Below are positions 44,110-52,085 of a stretch of DNA of 64,000 nucleotides, in pieces. Under the pieces are notes generated by a model. It was not told the origin of the DNA. It saw only the letters and a program-made list of their open reading frames with translations, and ran no database searches. Both the position numbers and the translations under genes were made by a program. Every line of letters starts with the position of its first letter. The stretch's first letter is position 1. This DNA is from Nocardia donostiensis (lineage in GTDB: Bacteria > Actinomycetota > Actinomycetes > Mycobacteriales > Mycobacteriaceae): NCBI RefSeq assembly GCF_002081715.1, contig NZ_MUKP01000002.1, positions 1 through 64,000 of the forward strand, written 5' to 3'.

Positions 44110-44145
44110 CGTCGATGCCGATGCGATGAGGCATCGGCATCGACG
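44110..44145. terminator. Bidirectional terminator between the DyP and membrane-protein genes
   Basis: Perfect 15-base arms (cgtcgatgccgatgc at 44110-44124, gcatcggcatcgacg at 44131-44145) with a six-base loop lie between two convergent stops. Confidence 0.75.
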
Positions 44146-44160
44146 TCGGGTCGAGGCAGC

Positions 44161-44511
44161 TCAGGTCCAGAGCGCGGCGATCAGCACATTGACGATGGCC
44201 AGACCGCCCGCGGCGTGCACCATCCAGGGCACTGCTTTACCGCGTTTGGCATCCCCCCGGCTGATTTCGGCGAAGGCAGCGACCAGCACAGCGATCACGA
44301 GCTTGACCCCGATCTTCATCATGTCCAGGTCTTTGTCGAGCGATCCGATCGCCTCGGCCATCCCGACCAGAACGATGCCGGTGATGAGCTGCGCCCGCGC
44401 ACCCCAGACCATAACCTCCGACACCCGCGGCTGCCCGGCCGCGTAACCGCCGACCACAGCGGCCATACCGAGCAGATGCGTAGTGACCACGACGTTGTAG
44501 ATCAAACCCAT
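44161..44511 (-). CDS. Small four-helix membrane protein
   Basis: The protein has 116 residues with four predicted transmembrane helices (LIYNVVVTTHLLGMAAVVGGY, AQLITGIVLVGMAEAIG, IGVKLVIAVLVAAFAEI, MVHAAGGLAIVNVLIAALW). Histidines in TM1 and near TM4 (TTHLLGM and WMVHAAGG) could hold heme or metal, but no family match is certain. Similar small proteins occur across Corynebacteriales without known function. It is transcribed alone, convergent with the DyP gene. Confidence 0.65.
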   Translation of the reverse strand: MGLIYNVVVTTHLLGMAAVVGGYAAGQPRVSEVMVWGARAQLITGIVLVGMAEAIGSLDKDLDMMKIGVKLVIAVLVAAFAEISRGDAKRGKAVPWMVHAAGGLAIVNVLIAALWT

Positions 44512-44562
44512 GGATCGCTACGGTACTCGATAGCCATTCCTTCTACTACACTAAGTCGTAAA

Positions 44563-45018
44563 TCAGAGCTCGCGAGAGATGGTATGCACCGCCGGTGCCG
44601 CAGGCGAACTGTTCCGTCCACACGTCTGAGCTCGGACGCGATCTGCACCGTGTTGCGGCCATACCGCGATTCCAGCCAGTGCGAAGAATGCTGCTGCGCC
44701 ACCGATCAACCATGCCCCGCCCGTGCTGACGCCGGCTTTGCGCCCGCACAGGACCGCGACGGTGTCGGCCACGTCGGCGACGACTCCCAGACGTAGCCCG
44801 GCACTGCGTACCGCGGGGTCCGCGCTCAATGTCGCGGCAGCAAGCGCGGCGTCGCGTATGCCGAACATCCGGGCAACGGTGCCGCCGTCACCGCCGTCGG
44901 TGGTGGCCACCCCGAGTGATCGGGGCGCGAGTCGAGGCAGCAGATATGTCGACACACCGACTGCCATGCGGGTGACGCCAAGCCCACGAACGACCAGGGT
45001 ACGAGTACGTGTATTCAT
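44563..45018 (-). CDS. Small membrane protein, second gene after the SnoaL-like gene
   Basis: The protein has 151 residues from ATG at 45018 with GGAGA upstream. Three or four hydrophobic helices are seen (RMAVGVSTYLLPRLAPRSLGV, FGIRDAALAAATLSADPA, LGVVADVADTVAVLCG, GGAWLIGGAAAFFALAGIAVW). The G-x-R-D motif after TM1 and the general layout resemble DUF4267-like proteins, which is a tentative match. It begins eight bases after the SnoaL-like gene stops and probably shares its promoter and TetR control. Confidence 0.65.
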   Translation of the reverse strand: MNTRTRTLVVRGLGVTRMAVGVSTYLLPRLAPRSLGVATTDGGDGGTVARMFGIRDAALAAATLSADPAVRSAGLRLGVVADVADTVAVLCGRKAGVSTGGAWLIGGAAAFFALAGIAVWPQHGADRVRAQTCGRNSSPAAPAVHTISREL

Positions 45019-45026
45019 GAAATCTC

Positions 45027-45488
45027 CTATGAGGTCAGAAATCGCCGTCGGCCGAGTAGCGGCCCGAGGCCAGAACGCCACCAGGCACCCCAGGTGCGTG
45101 GACGTTTCAGCAGCGTGGTGAGCACAGGCGTGGGATCGAAAAACGATTCCCTGCCCACCACCACACCCGCCGCATCGAGGTGGAGTTGGTCTACCGCCGT
45201 GAAGGACAACGGCTTACCGCCGGCAGTTGCACTGAGGCGAATCCGAATGAAGACGACATCATCGCGGCCGGCCCAACTCGATACCTCGCCGTGAATATCG
45301 GGCAGGAACGTGAGCAGACGATCCACCTCCTGCTGCCACAGCCGCAGACCGTTTCCGCTGCGTAACAGCGGCTGGTCGAGCACGACATCTTCGGCCAGAA
45401 GGTCATCCCACGCGTGCGGGTGCGGTCGCTGCCATCCGGCCGCGAATGCTTCCACAACTCGCCTGTGTATATCCGGCCAGGGCGTCAT
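45027..45488 (-). CDS. SnoaL/NTF2-like protein
   Basis: The protein has 153 residues. It starts with the NTF2-like helix DIHRRVVEAFAAGWQRPHPHAWDDLLAEDVVLDQPLL and continues with strands VSSWAGRDDVVFIRIRLSATAGGKPLSF and VDQLHLDAAGVVVGRESFFD. This cone-shaped fold holds small hydrophobic molecules or acts as a cyclase/isomerase; the substrate is unknown. The gene is divergent from a TetR gene across 62 bases containing two palindromic operators, so it is likely the main target of that repressor. Confidence 0.78.
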   Translation of the reverse strand: MTPWPDIHRRVVEAFAAGWQRPHPHAWDDLLAEDVVLDQPLLRSGNGLRLWQQEVDRLLTFLPDIHGEVSSWAGRDDVVFIRIRLSATAGGKPLSFTAVDQLHLDAAGVVVGRESFFDPTPVLTTLLKRPRTWGAWWRSGLGPLLGRRRFLTS

Positions 45489-45517
45489 CCGATTTCTCCA
45501 ATACTGATGGACTCGGT

Positions 45518-45550
45518 GATACTCACAGTATCAATGATACTCTGGGTATC
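45518..45550. promoter_or_regulatory. Twin TetR operators between divergent genes
   Basis: Two 15-bp palindromes, gatactcacagtatc at 45518-45532 (perfect) and gatactctgggtatc at 45536-45550 (one mismatch), start 18 bases apart. The second ends immediately before the GTG of the TetR gene at 45551. The pair lies between the TetR gene and the SnoaL-like gene and probably controls both. Confidence 0.65.
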
Positions 45551-46144
45551 GTGGATGAAGTCAAGCCTCAACGCCGGGACTATGTCGAGCAAACCCGGCA
45601 ATCGCTACTGCAGGCCGCGGAAGAACTGTTCATCGAACAGGGATACCGTCTGACATCTCTGGATGCCGTCGGCGCGGCCGCACGATTCACCAAGGGGGCC
45701 GTCTACCGACACTTCAAGGACAAGCAGACACTGTTCGCCGCGGTATTCGAACGCGTCGAGATCGACACCATGAACGCCCTGCTCTCCGATACCGAACAGG
45801 AAGGCGAGATCTGGGAATCAGGGATGAACGCCCTGGCCAGGTACCTGGAAGTATGCACAGCCGAGCGGTATCGGCGGATCGTACTCGAAGAGGGACCTGC
45901 CGTATTGGGCTGGCCGCGATGGCGGGAACTGGACCGCCGCTTTGCGGGCAGCTACCTCGACCGCCTGCTGGAAGAGCTGATGGAGCGGGGCGCCTTACCG
46001 CAGTACCCCGTCGATCTACTTTCCCGTCTGTGCTGCTCACTGATCGGAGAAGGCGCGTTCGCCGTCGCCGATTCATCCAACCCGGCCGAGACACGACAGC
46101 AGGTGCTCACCATCCTTTCCAGGATGATCGTGGGCCTGCGCTAG
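45551..46144 (+). CDS. TetR-family transcriptional regulator
   Basis: The protein has 197 residues from GTG at 45551. The frame is open upstream, but the added residues overlap the operators and are unlike the family. The helix-turn-helix is typical: LLQAAEELFIEQGYRLTSLDAVGAAARFTKGAVYRHFKDKQTLF. The C-terminal part (RRIVLEEGPAVLGWPRWREL) is of the common TetR ligand-binding type that often senses small drugs or lipids. With the operator directly at the start codon, its message must be nearly leaderless. Autoregulation and control of the divergent SnoaL operon are likely. Confidence 0.85.
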   Translation: MDEVKPQRRDYVEQTRQSLLQAAEELFIEQGYRLTSLDAVGAAARFTKGAVYRHFKDKQTLFAAVFERVEIDTMNALLSDTEQEGEIWESGMNALARYLEVCTAERYRRIVLEEGPAVLGWPRWRELDRRFAGSYLDRLLEELMERGALPQYPVDLLSRLCCSLIGEGAFAVADSSNPAETRQQVLTILSRMIVGLR

Positions 46145-46207
46145 TCGCGGTCCCCGGTTCCGCGGCCCTGCTACCGGTGCCGCAGTGGGAAGACCTAAGC
46201 TCGGATC

Positions 46208-46687
46208 ATGCTTGACGACGCTGATCTGAAGTACCTGCGTCGTTGTGTCGCCCTCGCGCGTGAGGCTCTCGACGGCGGCAATGCGCCGTTCGGTTCGCTG
46301 CTGGTCAGTGCGGGCCGGATCGTCGCCGAGGCACGCAACGCCGAGGGCGGCGGCGACCCGACCCGGCACCCGGAACTCGAACTCGCCCAGTGGGCCATCA
46401 CCGAACTGGACCCGGCAGACCGTGCAACGGCCACCGTCTACACCTCCGGCGAACACTGCCCGATGTGTTCGGCCGCGCACGCCTGGGCCGGGCTCGGCCG
46501 CATCGTCTACGCGTCATCAGCGGCGCAACTCGTGCAATGGGCGACCGAATTCGGCGGCGCGTCAGCACCGGTTCGCCCGCTGGCGATCAACGAGGTCGCA
46601 CCGAACATCCCGACAGACGGACCCGCCCCCGAGTTCACAGCGGAGATTCGAGCGTTACACCAACAGCATCGCACCCGGCCGTCCTGA
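46208..46687 (+). CDS. Nucleoside/guanine deaminase-like enzyme
   Basis: The protein has 159 residues, one cytidine-deaminase-like domain. The zinc site is visible: the His-x-Glu in RHPELELAQWAI and the two Cys in GEHCPMCSAAHAW. NAPFGSLLVSAGRIVAEARN precedes it. The C-P-M-C order and chain length fit guanine deaminase or related nucleoside deaminases rather than tRNA adenosine deaminase. The reaction is hydrolytic removal of an exocyclic amino group in the cytoplasm. The exact base is not certain. Confidence 0.85.
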   Translation: MLDDADLKYLRRCVALAREALDGGNAPFGSLLVSAGRIVAEARNAEGGGDPTRHPELELAQWAITELDPADRATATVYTSGEHCPMCSAAHAWAGLGRIVYASSAAQLVQWATEFGGASAPVRPLAINEVAPNIPTDGPAPEFTAEIRALHQQHRTRPS

Positions 46688-46845
46688 CCACGGCGGTGAA
46701 TGCGCCCCATTGTCCGCGACATCCGGGACAGCCCGAATGCGGACCGCAGAGATGACAACGTTTCGACGCAGCTGAAAACCTCATGCACGGCCGAACTATG
46801 TGGCCGCTCCCCACCTGTCGCCATTACCGGCCGGGACATCGGCGA

Positions 46846-46877
46846 ATACCCCCGAGGCCACGAGCCTTCGGGGGTAT
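46846..46877. terminator. Hairpin within a 353-base gene-free stretch
   Basis: atacccccga (46846-46855) pairs with tcgggggtat (46868-46877), with further pairing ggc/gcc across a one-base bulge. It lies in 46688-47040, between convergent genes, and may terminate one or both. Nothing else with coding character is seen in this stretch. Confidence 0.45.
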
Positions 46878-47040
46878 GTCCGGAGGCCGCGTTCGGCGCC
46901 GCGGCGGCCGTTGCGGTGGAACTCGCCGGGCTGTACCGGCACTCGTCGGCGAGCTCCACCCTCGTCCCGCGGCGCCCTCTCCCTGGCGACGCAACACCTC
47001 GGTCGCGGCTTCGTCTACACCGTAAGCCGCCGATCAGGAC

Positions 47041-47346
47041 TTACGGGACTGAGACACTACCGCCCTTGGGCACGTAACCGATTTTGTTGGGCGGCAGCAC
47101 GCCGAGCACCTGGCCAGCGCAATCCGGCCCGGCGTACAGGGTGATGTCGCGATCGGTGCCGTTGGTGACCGTGGTCTGCAGCGTGTTGAAGAAGTGGTCA
47201 CCGGTGTTGTAGCAGCCCACCGGATCGGTGTGCACCTCGCCGTTGAGGTTCAGGCCTCCGGGCGCCGCGCTTGCGGTACCGGCCGCCAACAGGCCGACGG
47301 TTCCCGCGACAGCGAGCGCACCGACCATCCCAGCAGTACGAAACAT
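47041..47346 (-). CDS. Small secreted protein
   Basis: The protein has 101 residues from ATG at 47346, with GGAGG upstream. A signal peptide (TAGMVGALAVAGTVGLLAAG) ends with the cleavage site ASA-AP. The mature part of about 71 residues has exactly two cysteines (PVGCYNTGD and GPDCAGQVL), which could form one disulfide, and a beta-rich pattern with Asn/Thr (TTVTNGTDRDITLYAG). Similar small exported proteins are common in Nocardia and Streptomyces; none has a known activity. It stands alone. Confidence 0.7.
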   Translation of the reverse strand: MFRTAGMVGALAVAGTVGLLAAGTASAAPGGLNLNGEVHTDPVGCYNTGDHFFNTLQTTVTNGTDRDITLYAGPDCAGQVLGVLPPNKIGYVPKGGSVSVP

Positions 47347-47609
47347 TCGTGCCTCCAGTTCCTTTCGAAGCCGACCCCCGACGTCGACCATTGGCGCGTG
47401 CGATTGTGTCATGCAGTAGCCGGGCTGGACACATTGAGTCGTCGCACACCCCCTGCCACCTGCTCGATCGATGTGATCGGAAACGCGCTCGCAATCACGT
47501 TTGCGGCCAAGCGTGTCGGGTAGTCCACGGGAAGTGGCTCTCGTTGTGGGCACCGGTAGGTGTTTGGTGGGGGCGGTATGACGAGTAACGGGTGGCTAGG
47601 AGAAGTTGG

Positions 47610-48587
47610 GTGTCGGTTGTTCTCGTGCTTCAGGCACGCGGTCTCGGTGATTTGCTCACCGCTGTACCTGCGTTGCGTGCCCTGCGCCGGGCCAGGCCGA
47701 ACGACCGTCTCGTACTGGCAGCGCCGCACCGGCTTCGCTCCCTCGTCGGCCATATCACCTCGGTCGACGCGATGGTTCCGACCGCCGATCTGGGCAGCCT
47801 GCGCTGGGACGGCCCGGCCCCCGATCTGGCGGTGAACTTACACGGTCCCGGCGCGGAGCCGATCGTCGAGTTGAACAAGACCGGTGCTCGTCGGGTGCTC
47901 ACCCACAGCAACAAGGCGTTCCCCGAGCTGGAGGGCCCGCAGTGGCATGACGATATGCACCCGGTGGATCGCTGGTGCCATCTGCTCGAATCCGCCGGTA
48001 TCGCCGCCGACCGCCGCAACCTCGGCCTGGTGCCGCCGGTGGCGACCACCAGTCATCGCGATTGTGTTGTCGTGCACATCGGCGCAGGCGCGGGGGCGCG
48101 CCGCTGGCCTGCGGAGCGGTTCGCGGCGGTGATCCGGCATCTGCTGGTGCTCGGCCGCGAGGTCGTGGTCACCGGCGACGAGTTCGAACGCGAAATCGCG
48201 CTCGGTATCGCCGCACGCGCCGGTTTGTCGATGCACCGGGTTCTCGCGGGCGAGCAGAACCTGATCGAACTGGCCGCGACCGTGGCCGAGGCATCGCTGA
48301 TGGTCTCCGGCGATACCGGGGCGGCGCATCTTGCCACGGCCTTCGGCACCCGCACCGTGCAGGTGTTCGGGCCGAGACCACCGCACCAGGCCGGCCCGCC
48401 GCCACATCTGCTCGCCCGGCATGAGGTGCTGTGGGCGGGCGAGCCAGGCGACCCGAATGCCGACACGCCGGGTCCCGGTTTGCTCCAGATCCAGGTGAGC
48501 GATGTGATCGCCGCCGTCGACCAGCAGCTGAGCAGGCGAAACGGCGCGAACGGCGATCGCCGCGCGGCCTTCCGCCACGTCGGTTGA
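47610..48587 (+). CDS. Glycosyltransferase family 9 (heptosyltransferase-like)
   Basis: The protein has 325 residues from GTG at 47610, with AGGAGA at about 47598. An in-frame GTG at 47592 is less well placed. Family 9 marks are VLQARGLGDLLTAVPALRALRR at the N-terminus and VVVHIGAGAGARRWPAERFAAV near the middle. The sugar-nucleotide region SLMVSGDTGAAHLATAFGTRTVQVFGP matches D-x-G-x-x-H. Actinomycetes lack LPS, so the acceptor must be another glycoconjugate. Proteins of this group in Corynebacteriales have no proven substrate. Confidence 0.85.
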   Translation: MSVVLVLQARGLGDLLTAVPALRALRRARPNDRLVLAAPHRLRSLVGHITSVDAMVPTADLGSLRWDGPAPDLAVNLHGPGAEPIVELNKTGARRVLTHSNKAFPELEGPQWHDDMHPVDRWCHLLESAGIAADRRNLGLVPPVATTSHRDCVVVHIGAGAGARRWPAERFAAVIRHLLVLGREVVVTGDEFEREIALGIAARAGLSMHRVLAGEQNLIELAATVAEASLMVSGDTGAAHLATAFGTRTVQVFGPRPPHQAGPPPHLLARHEVLWAGEPGDPNADTPGPGLLQIQVSDVIAAVDQQLSRRNGANGDRRAAFRHVG

Positions 48588-48641
48588 GCGAGGCCATCCC
48601 TGCGCCGGTTTCGTTATCTGTTCGCGATCCCGCGGGCAGTG

Positions 48642-48962
48642 TCAGGGTGACTGGATCCGCGCCTCGCTCACCGCGGCGGCGTAGGCGGCCAGCGCACTGG
48701 CCCAGAACTGTTCCAGGTAGTCGCGGGCGTCGCCGAGGCCGCGCGGATCCAGCGAGTACAGCCTGCGGGTGCCCTGCGGACGCACCATCACCAGGCGAGC
48801 TTCCCGCAGTACCCGCAGATGCTGCGATACCGCCGAGCTGCTGATTCCCACCGATTCGGCCAGTTCCCCCACCGAGCGCGGCCCTGCGGGCAGCGCCTCG
48901 ACTATCGCACGGCGAGTGGGGTCCGCCAGCGCAACTATGGGCTCAACTCGGTAAGTCGCCAC
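48642..48962 (-). CDS. ArsR-family transcriptional regulator
   Basis: The protein has 106 residues from GTG at 48962. The winged helix reads IVALADPTRRAIVEALPAGPRSVGELAESVGISSSAVSQHLRVLREARLV, then the wing QGTRRLYSLDPRGL. No Cys metal site is present, so it belongs to the non-metal-sensing ArsR group often paired with SRPBCC proteins. None is adjacent here. A palindrome directly before the start suggests autoregulation. Confidence 0.85.
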   Translation of the reverse strand: MATYRVEPIVALADPTRRAIVEALPAGPRSVGELAESVGISSSAVSQHLRVLREARLVMVRPQGTRRLYSLDPRGLGDARDYLEQFWASALAAYAAAVSEARIQSP

Positions 48963-48967
48963 TTACT

Positions 48968-48990
48968 AAGTGTGATCAACTAGCACACTT
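48968..48990. promoter_or_regulatory. Candidate ArsR operator
   Basis: Seven-base arms aagtgtg (48968-48974) and cacactt (48984-48990) with a nine-base spacer lie six bases before the regulator's GTG at 48962. The position over the start suits repression of a leaderless transcript. Confidence 0.45.
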
Positions 48991-49145
48991 CTGGTCAAGA
49001 TCGCCAAATATCGCGTTTTCGCAGCAAAACGCAGCAAATGGCCAACTTCGTTACCATTCGGTAATACTCGACCTGGCGTTTTTCCCACAGGTGATGGTAG
49101 CCACAAGATTGCCGAACGACTCTTACCGCGTCGTAACTTCGAAAT

Positions 49146-49826
49146 ATGCCCGTGATCGTCCCGTTACCTTTCCGCCGTCTCGGTGCGGCGGCCGTCCGCC
49201 GTCGCCCTGTGGCCACCCAGGTAGTGGCCGTATCGACGGCTCTGGGTGCGTCCCTCGGGTTGCTGGCCTTCAGCGACTCGAACCCAGCCGAAACCTCCCC
49301 GGCTACGCAATTGGTCGCCGAGGCCCAGCCCATGGCCGCCGAACAAGCTCCCGCCGAATCCCAGCACCCGCAGTCCGACGCACAGCCGATCGCCTGGAAC
49401 AACCCCATCCCCGCCCCGCCGCCGCCGCATACCGTCCGCCCAGTGAACGGCCGTATGACCTCCGGCTACGGTCCCCGCTGGGGCGTGCCGCACAACGGCA
49501 TCGACTTCGCAGGCAATATGGGCGCCCCCATCCACGCGGTCACCAACGGCGTCGTCATCGAGGCCGGCCCGGCCAGCGGTTTCGGCCTGTGGGTGCGCGT
49601 CCAACAGGATGACGGCAGCATCGGTGTCTACGGCCATATGAACGAGATCCTCACCCATGTCGGTCAGCCCGTCCGCGCAGGTGACGTGATCGCCACTGTC
49701 GGCAGCCGTGGCCAGTCCACCGGCCCGCACCTGCACTACGAAGTGCATGTGCCCGGTATCGGCCCGGTCGATCCGCACCCGTGGCTGGCCGCCCGCGGTG
49801 TCGACCCGGCCCATTTCCCAGGCTGA
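49146..49826 (+). CDS. M23-family (LytM) zinc metallopeptidase
   Basis: The protein has 226 residues. An N-terminal basic stretch and one hydrophobic helix (VVAVSTALGASLGLLAF) act as signal or anchor, followed by a Pro/Ala-rich linker. The LytM domain has GYGPRWGVPHNGIDFAG with the zinc ligands His and Asp, then YGHMNEIL and GPHLHYEVH with the catalytic and ligand histidines. It should cut peptidoglycan cross-bridges or stem peptides outside the membrane, or activate another hydrolase. The start lacks a clear ribosome site. Confidence 0.88.
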   Translation: MPVIVPLPFRRLGAAAVRRRPVATQVVAVSTALGASLGLLAFSDSNPAETSPATQLVAEAQPMAAEQAPAESQHPQSDAQPIAWNNPIPAPPPPHTVRPVNGRMTSGYGPRWGVPHNGIDFAGNMGAPIHAVTNGVVIEAGPASGFGLWVRVQQDDGSIGVYGHMNEILTHVGQPVRAGDVIATVGSRGQSTGPHLHYEVHVPGIGPVDPHPWLAARGVDPAHFPG

Positions 49827-49855
49827 GCCGGACCACCCAGAACCACAGGACTCCG

Positions 49856-49896
49856 GAGCCCGGTTCCCGTCCTCGACGAGGACGCGGACCGGGCTC
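49856..49896. terminator. Hairpin terminator after the M23 peptidase gene
   Basis: Nine-base arms gagcccggt (49856-49864) and accgggctc (49888-49896), with an inner gtcc/ggac pairing, begin 30 bases after the stop. Confidence 0.6.
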
Positions 49897-49999
49897 TCCC
49901 ATACCCGCACTCGAAACCCCGCCGCGGCTGCCGATCACGCACCGGAGCACGGTGGGGTCACCGCATTTCCGCATCGCCGCGCAGCCACCGACGCCGTTC

Positions 50000-50323
50000 T
50001 CAGCGCAGGCGTTCGGCGTCTCGGGTGAGTTCGATCAGGGTTTTACTCAAACTCGCCAATTCCTCGGTATCCGCGCCCTCGTCGATGGCGGTTGCCACAT
50101 CCTCGGCGGCGCAGCGGGCGGCGAACCACCGGTCGGCCAGGTCCGCCGCCTCCTGCGCACTGAGCACCACCGAATCCGGCGGAATCCCCGTCCCTTTCAG
50201 GTTGTTTCGGTGTTCGTACGCGCGCTGTCTACAGGACTGACGGCAATACCTACGCCGACGTCCCGCTTCCGACTCGACTATTTCCCGCCCACACCACAGG
50301 CACGACAGCAACCGGCGCGACAT
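50000..50323 (-). CDS. Small zinc-ribbon protein
   Basis: The protein has 107 residues from ATG at 50323. The frame is open further upstream but that part is the rbpA promoter region. Residues 1-40 have CLWCGREI and RRRRYCRQSCRQRAYEHR, two Cys pairs with Arg-rich spacing, matching the short zinc-ribbon seen in many actinobacterial hypothetical proteins. The rest is an acidic helical region (LSAQEAADLADRWFAARCAAEDV). Nucleic-acid binding is plausible; nothing more specific can be said. Confidence 0.7.
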   Translation of the reverse strand: MSRRLLSCLWCGREIVESEAGRRRRYCRQSCRQRAYEHRNNLKGTGIPPDSVVLSAQEAADLADRWFAARCAAEDVATAIDEGADTEELASLSKTLIELTRDAERLR

Positions 50324-50424
50324 GACCCGACACCCTAGCCTTCGCCACCGCGGCCCCCGATAGGGCACGCCGCACACCCCGGCAAAGTCCGAACAGCGTA
50401 GAATATCGGGATTCTCCCCCACCG

Positions 50425-50450
50425 GGAACGGAATGGCCCACACGAACGTT
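50425..50450 (+). promoter_or_regulatory. Candidate ECF (SigR/SigH-type) promoter of rbpA
   Basis: GGAAC at 50425-50429 and GTT at 50448-50450 are 18 bases apart, the pattern used by SigR/SigH-type stress sigma factors. rbpA is a known SigR target in Streptomyces. The message would carry a leader of about 300 bases. Confidence 0.5.
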
Positions 50451-50630
50451 GACAGAGCAGAGGGTTTAACGGACCGACCAACCAGAACCGGAAGGCAACC
50501 GCACCACCGGTTTGCGCCTAGTGGCGGCACCCAAGGAAACAACACCACCACTGTTCCTGAAAGCACAGCCACCCCCGCCGGTTCACGGCCCGGCTCGCGT
50601 TTCCGCCCTCGCGGCTAGGAGCGCCGGGGC

Positions 50631-50730
50631 GGACGAACGTCCGACCCTCGCGCACGCGCCGAAGGCGCAAGTCGCGAGGGCGGAGATGCGAGCCACCAGG
50701 GGCCGCGAACCCGCCGCGACGAAGTCGCGG
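50631..50730. repeat. Cluster of three strong hairpins in the rbpA leader
   Basis: cggac/gtccg (50631-50644, loop gaac), then ccctcgcg/cgcgaggg (50646-50681) enclosing gcgcc-gaa-ggcgc, and ccgcgac-gaa-gtcgcgg (50714-50730). All lie in the 432-base gene-free stretch 50324-50755, just before the rbpA ribosome site. It may be a REP-like element or a folded 5' leader. GAA loops recur. Confidence 0.55.
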
Positions 50731-50755
50731 CAAATGGACAGAGAGGATTGAACAG

Positions 50756-51091
50756 ATGGCAGATCGCGTACTCCGGGGCAGCCGGCTCGGGGCCGTGAGC
50801 TACGAGACGGATCGCGACCATGATCTGGCACCGCGCCGAATGGCCAGGTATCGGACCGATAACGGTGAAGAGTTCGATGTTCCTTTCGCCGATGACGCCG
50901 AGATCCCGCCGACCTGGTTGTGCCGTAACGGGCAGGAAGGTGTGCTGCTCGAGGGCACCACGCAGGAGGCCAAGAAGGTGAAGCCGCCGCGTACCCATTG
51001 GGACATGCTGTTGGAGCGGCGCAGCAAGGATGAGCTGGAGGAGTTGCTCAAGGAACGTCTCGAACTGTTGAAGACACGCCGCCGCGGCTGA
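50756..51091 (+). CDS. rbpA: RNA polymerase-binding protein RbpA
   Basis: The protein has 111 residues, the standard length, with GAGAGG nine bases before the ATG. It begins MADRVLRGSRLGAVSYETDR, the conserved N-terminal tail, followed by the core domain (RYRTDNGEEFDVPFADDAEIP, with WLCRNGQEG) and the basic linker with the sigma-interaction domain (TQEAKKVKPPRTHWDMLLERR). RbpA binds group I sigma factors and RNA polymerase and stabilises the open complex in actinobacteria. It is monocistronic, with a stress-type promoter upstream and a terminator downstream. Confidence 0.96.
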   Translation: MADRVLRGSRLGAVSYETDRDHDLAPRRMARYRTDNGEEFDVPFADDAEIPPTWLCRNGQEGVLLEGTTQEAKKVKPPRTHWDMLLERRSKDELEELLKERLELLKTRRRG

Positions 51092-51110
51092 TCTCGGCAT
51101 ACTGGTACGT

Positions 51111-51144
51111 CGAGGCCGCTCTCGGATTTCCGGGAGCGGCCTCG
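51111..51144. terminator. Bidirectional terminator between rbpA and the ABC permease gene
   Basis: Eleven-base arms cgaggccgctc (51111-51121) and gagcggcctcg (51134-51144), with inner cgg/ccg pairing, lie between convergent stops. Confidence 0.7.
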
Positions 51145-51173
51145 TCGCGTATTCGGGTGTGTTCGTGGTGGTG

Positions 51174-52085
51174 TCAGTGGCTGGCGACTTTCCGGTAGCG
51201 CAGCAGCGCGACGGGGACCGCGATGGCGAGAATGACCAGTGAGCAGCCGACGGCGTATTCGATGCAGTGGTCGGCGGCCCAGCCGGTGGGGGTGGCGAAT
51301 GAGGGGGGTGAGCTGTTGTCGAACAGTTTGCGTCCGGCTGCCGAGACCGCGGTGATGGGGTTCCATTCGGCGATGGTGCGCAGCGGGCCGGGCAGGGTTT
51401 CGGCGGAGATGAACGCCGAGGAGATGAACGACAGCGGGAACAGCCAGATCAGTCCGGCGCTCTGGGCGACTTCGACGTTGGGGGCGAACAGTCCGGTGAG
51501 CGCGCCGATCCAGGACATGGCGAACGCGAAGAGCAGGATTACGGCGAAGGCGAGCGCCGCGTCCTCGACGGGTCCGTGGATGCGCCAGCCGACGATATAG
51601 CCGCAGGCGACCATCACCACGAGGCTGAGTACGTTGACGACGAGGTCGGACAGGGTGCGTCCCATCAGCACGGCAAGCCGCGACATCGGCAGCGACCGCA
51701 TGCGGTCGATGATGCCTTTCTGCAGGTCGCCTGCCAGGCCGACGGTGGTGAACGCCGCATTGAATGCCACTGTTTGCGCGAAGATCCCGGCGAGCAGGAA
51801 CTCCCGGTACTGGCTGCCGCCCAGGGTCGCGCCGAAGACGTAGGCGAACAGGAACACGAACATCAGCGGCTGGACGGTGGCGGTTGTCAGCAGGGTGGGC
51901 ACTCGCAGAATGGTGAGCAGGTTGCGGTAGGCGACGATCGCGCTGTCTCGGAAAGCGCGTCCGCGCGGCGACATTTCCGGGCGCGGCATGGCGTGTTTGG
52001 CGGTCACGTCGGTCTCATCGGTGGTTTCGGTGTTGTCGGCGGGGTCGGCGGTTTCGTCTCGTACCGCTGCGGGGGCGGTGCTCAC
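51174..52085 (-). CDS. ABC-2 type transporter permease (DrrB-like)
   Basis: The protein has 303 residues. After a charged N-terminus of about 50 residues come six transmembrane helices in the ABC-2 arrangement, with TTATVQPLMFVFLFAYVFG (TM1) and the family loop GIIDRMRSLPMSRLAVLMGRTLSD. LIWLFPLSFISSAFISAETLPGPLRTIAEWNPIT is the C-terminal DrrB-type signature. It starts four bases inside the ATPase gene, so the two form one exporter. Its location downstream of the NRPS gene indicates export of the peptide or self-resistance. Confidence 0.9.
   Translation of the reverse strand: MSTAPAAVRDETADPADNTETTDETDVTAKHAMPRPEMSPRGRAFRDSAIVAYRNLLTILRVPTLLTTATVQPLMFVFLFAYVFGATLGGSQYREFLLAGIFAQTVAFNAAFTTVGLAGDLQKGIIDRMRSLPMSRLAVLMGRTLSDLVVNVLSLVVMVACGYIVGWRIHGPVEDAALAFAVILLFAFAMSWIGALTGLFAPNVEVAQSAGLIWLFPLSFISSAFISAETLPGPLRTIAEWNPITAVSAAGRKLFDNSSPPSFATPTGWAADHCIEYAVGCSLVILAIAVPVALLRYRKVASH

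Noticed and set aside
46700..47077. A 125-codon frame between the deaminase and secreted-protein genes
   Set aside because: No ribosome site, no recognisable domain, and it crosses a strong hairpin; treated as non-coding.
50512..50751. A 79-codon frame running into rbpA
   Set aside because: It reads through the hairpin cluster and gives Arg/Ala-rich sequence without family character; better explained as leader or repeat DNA.
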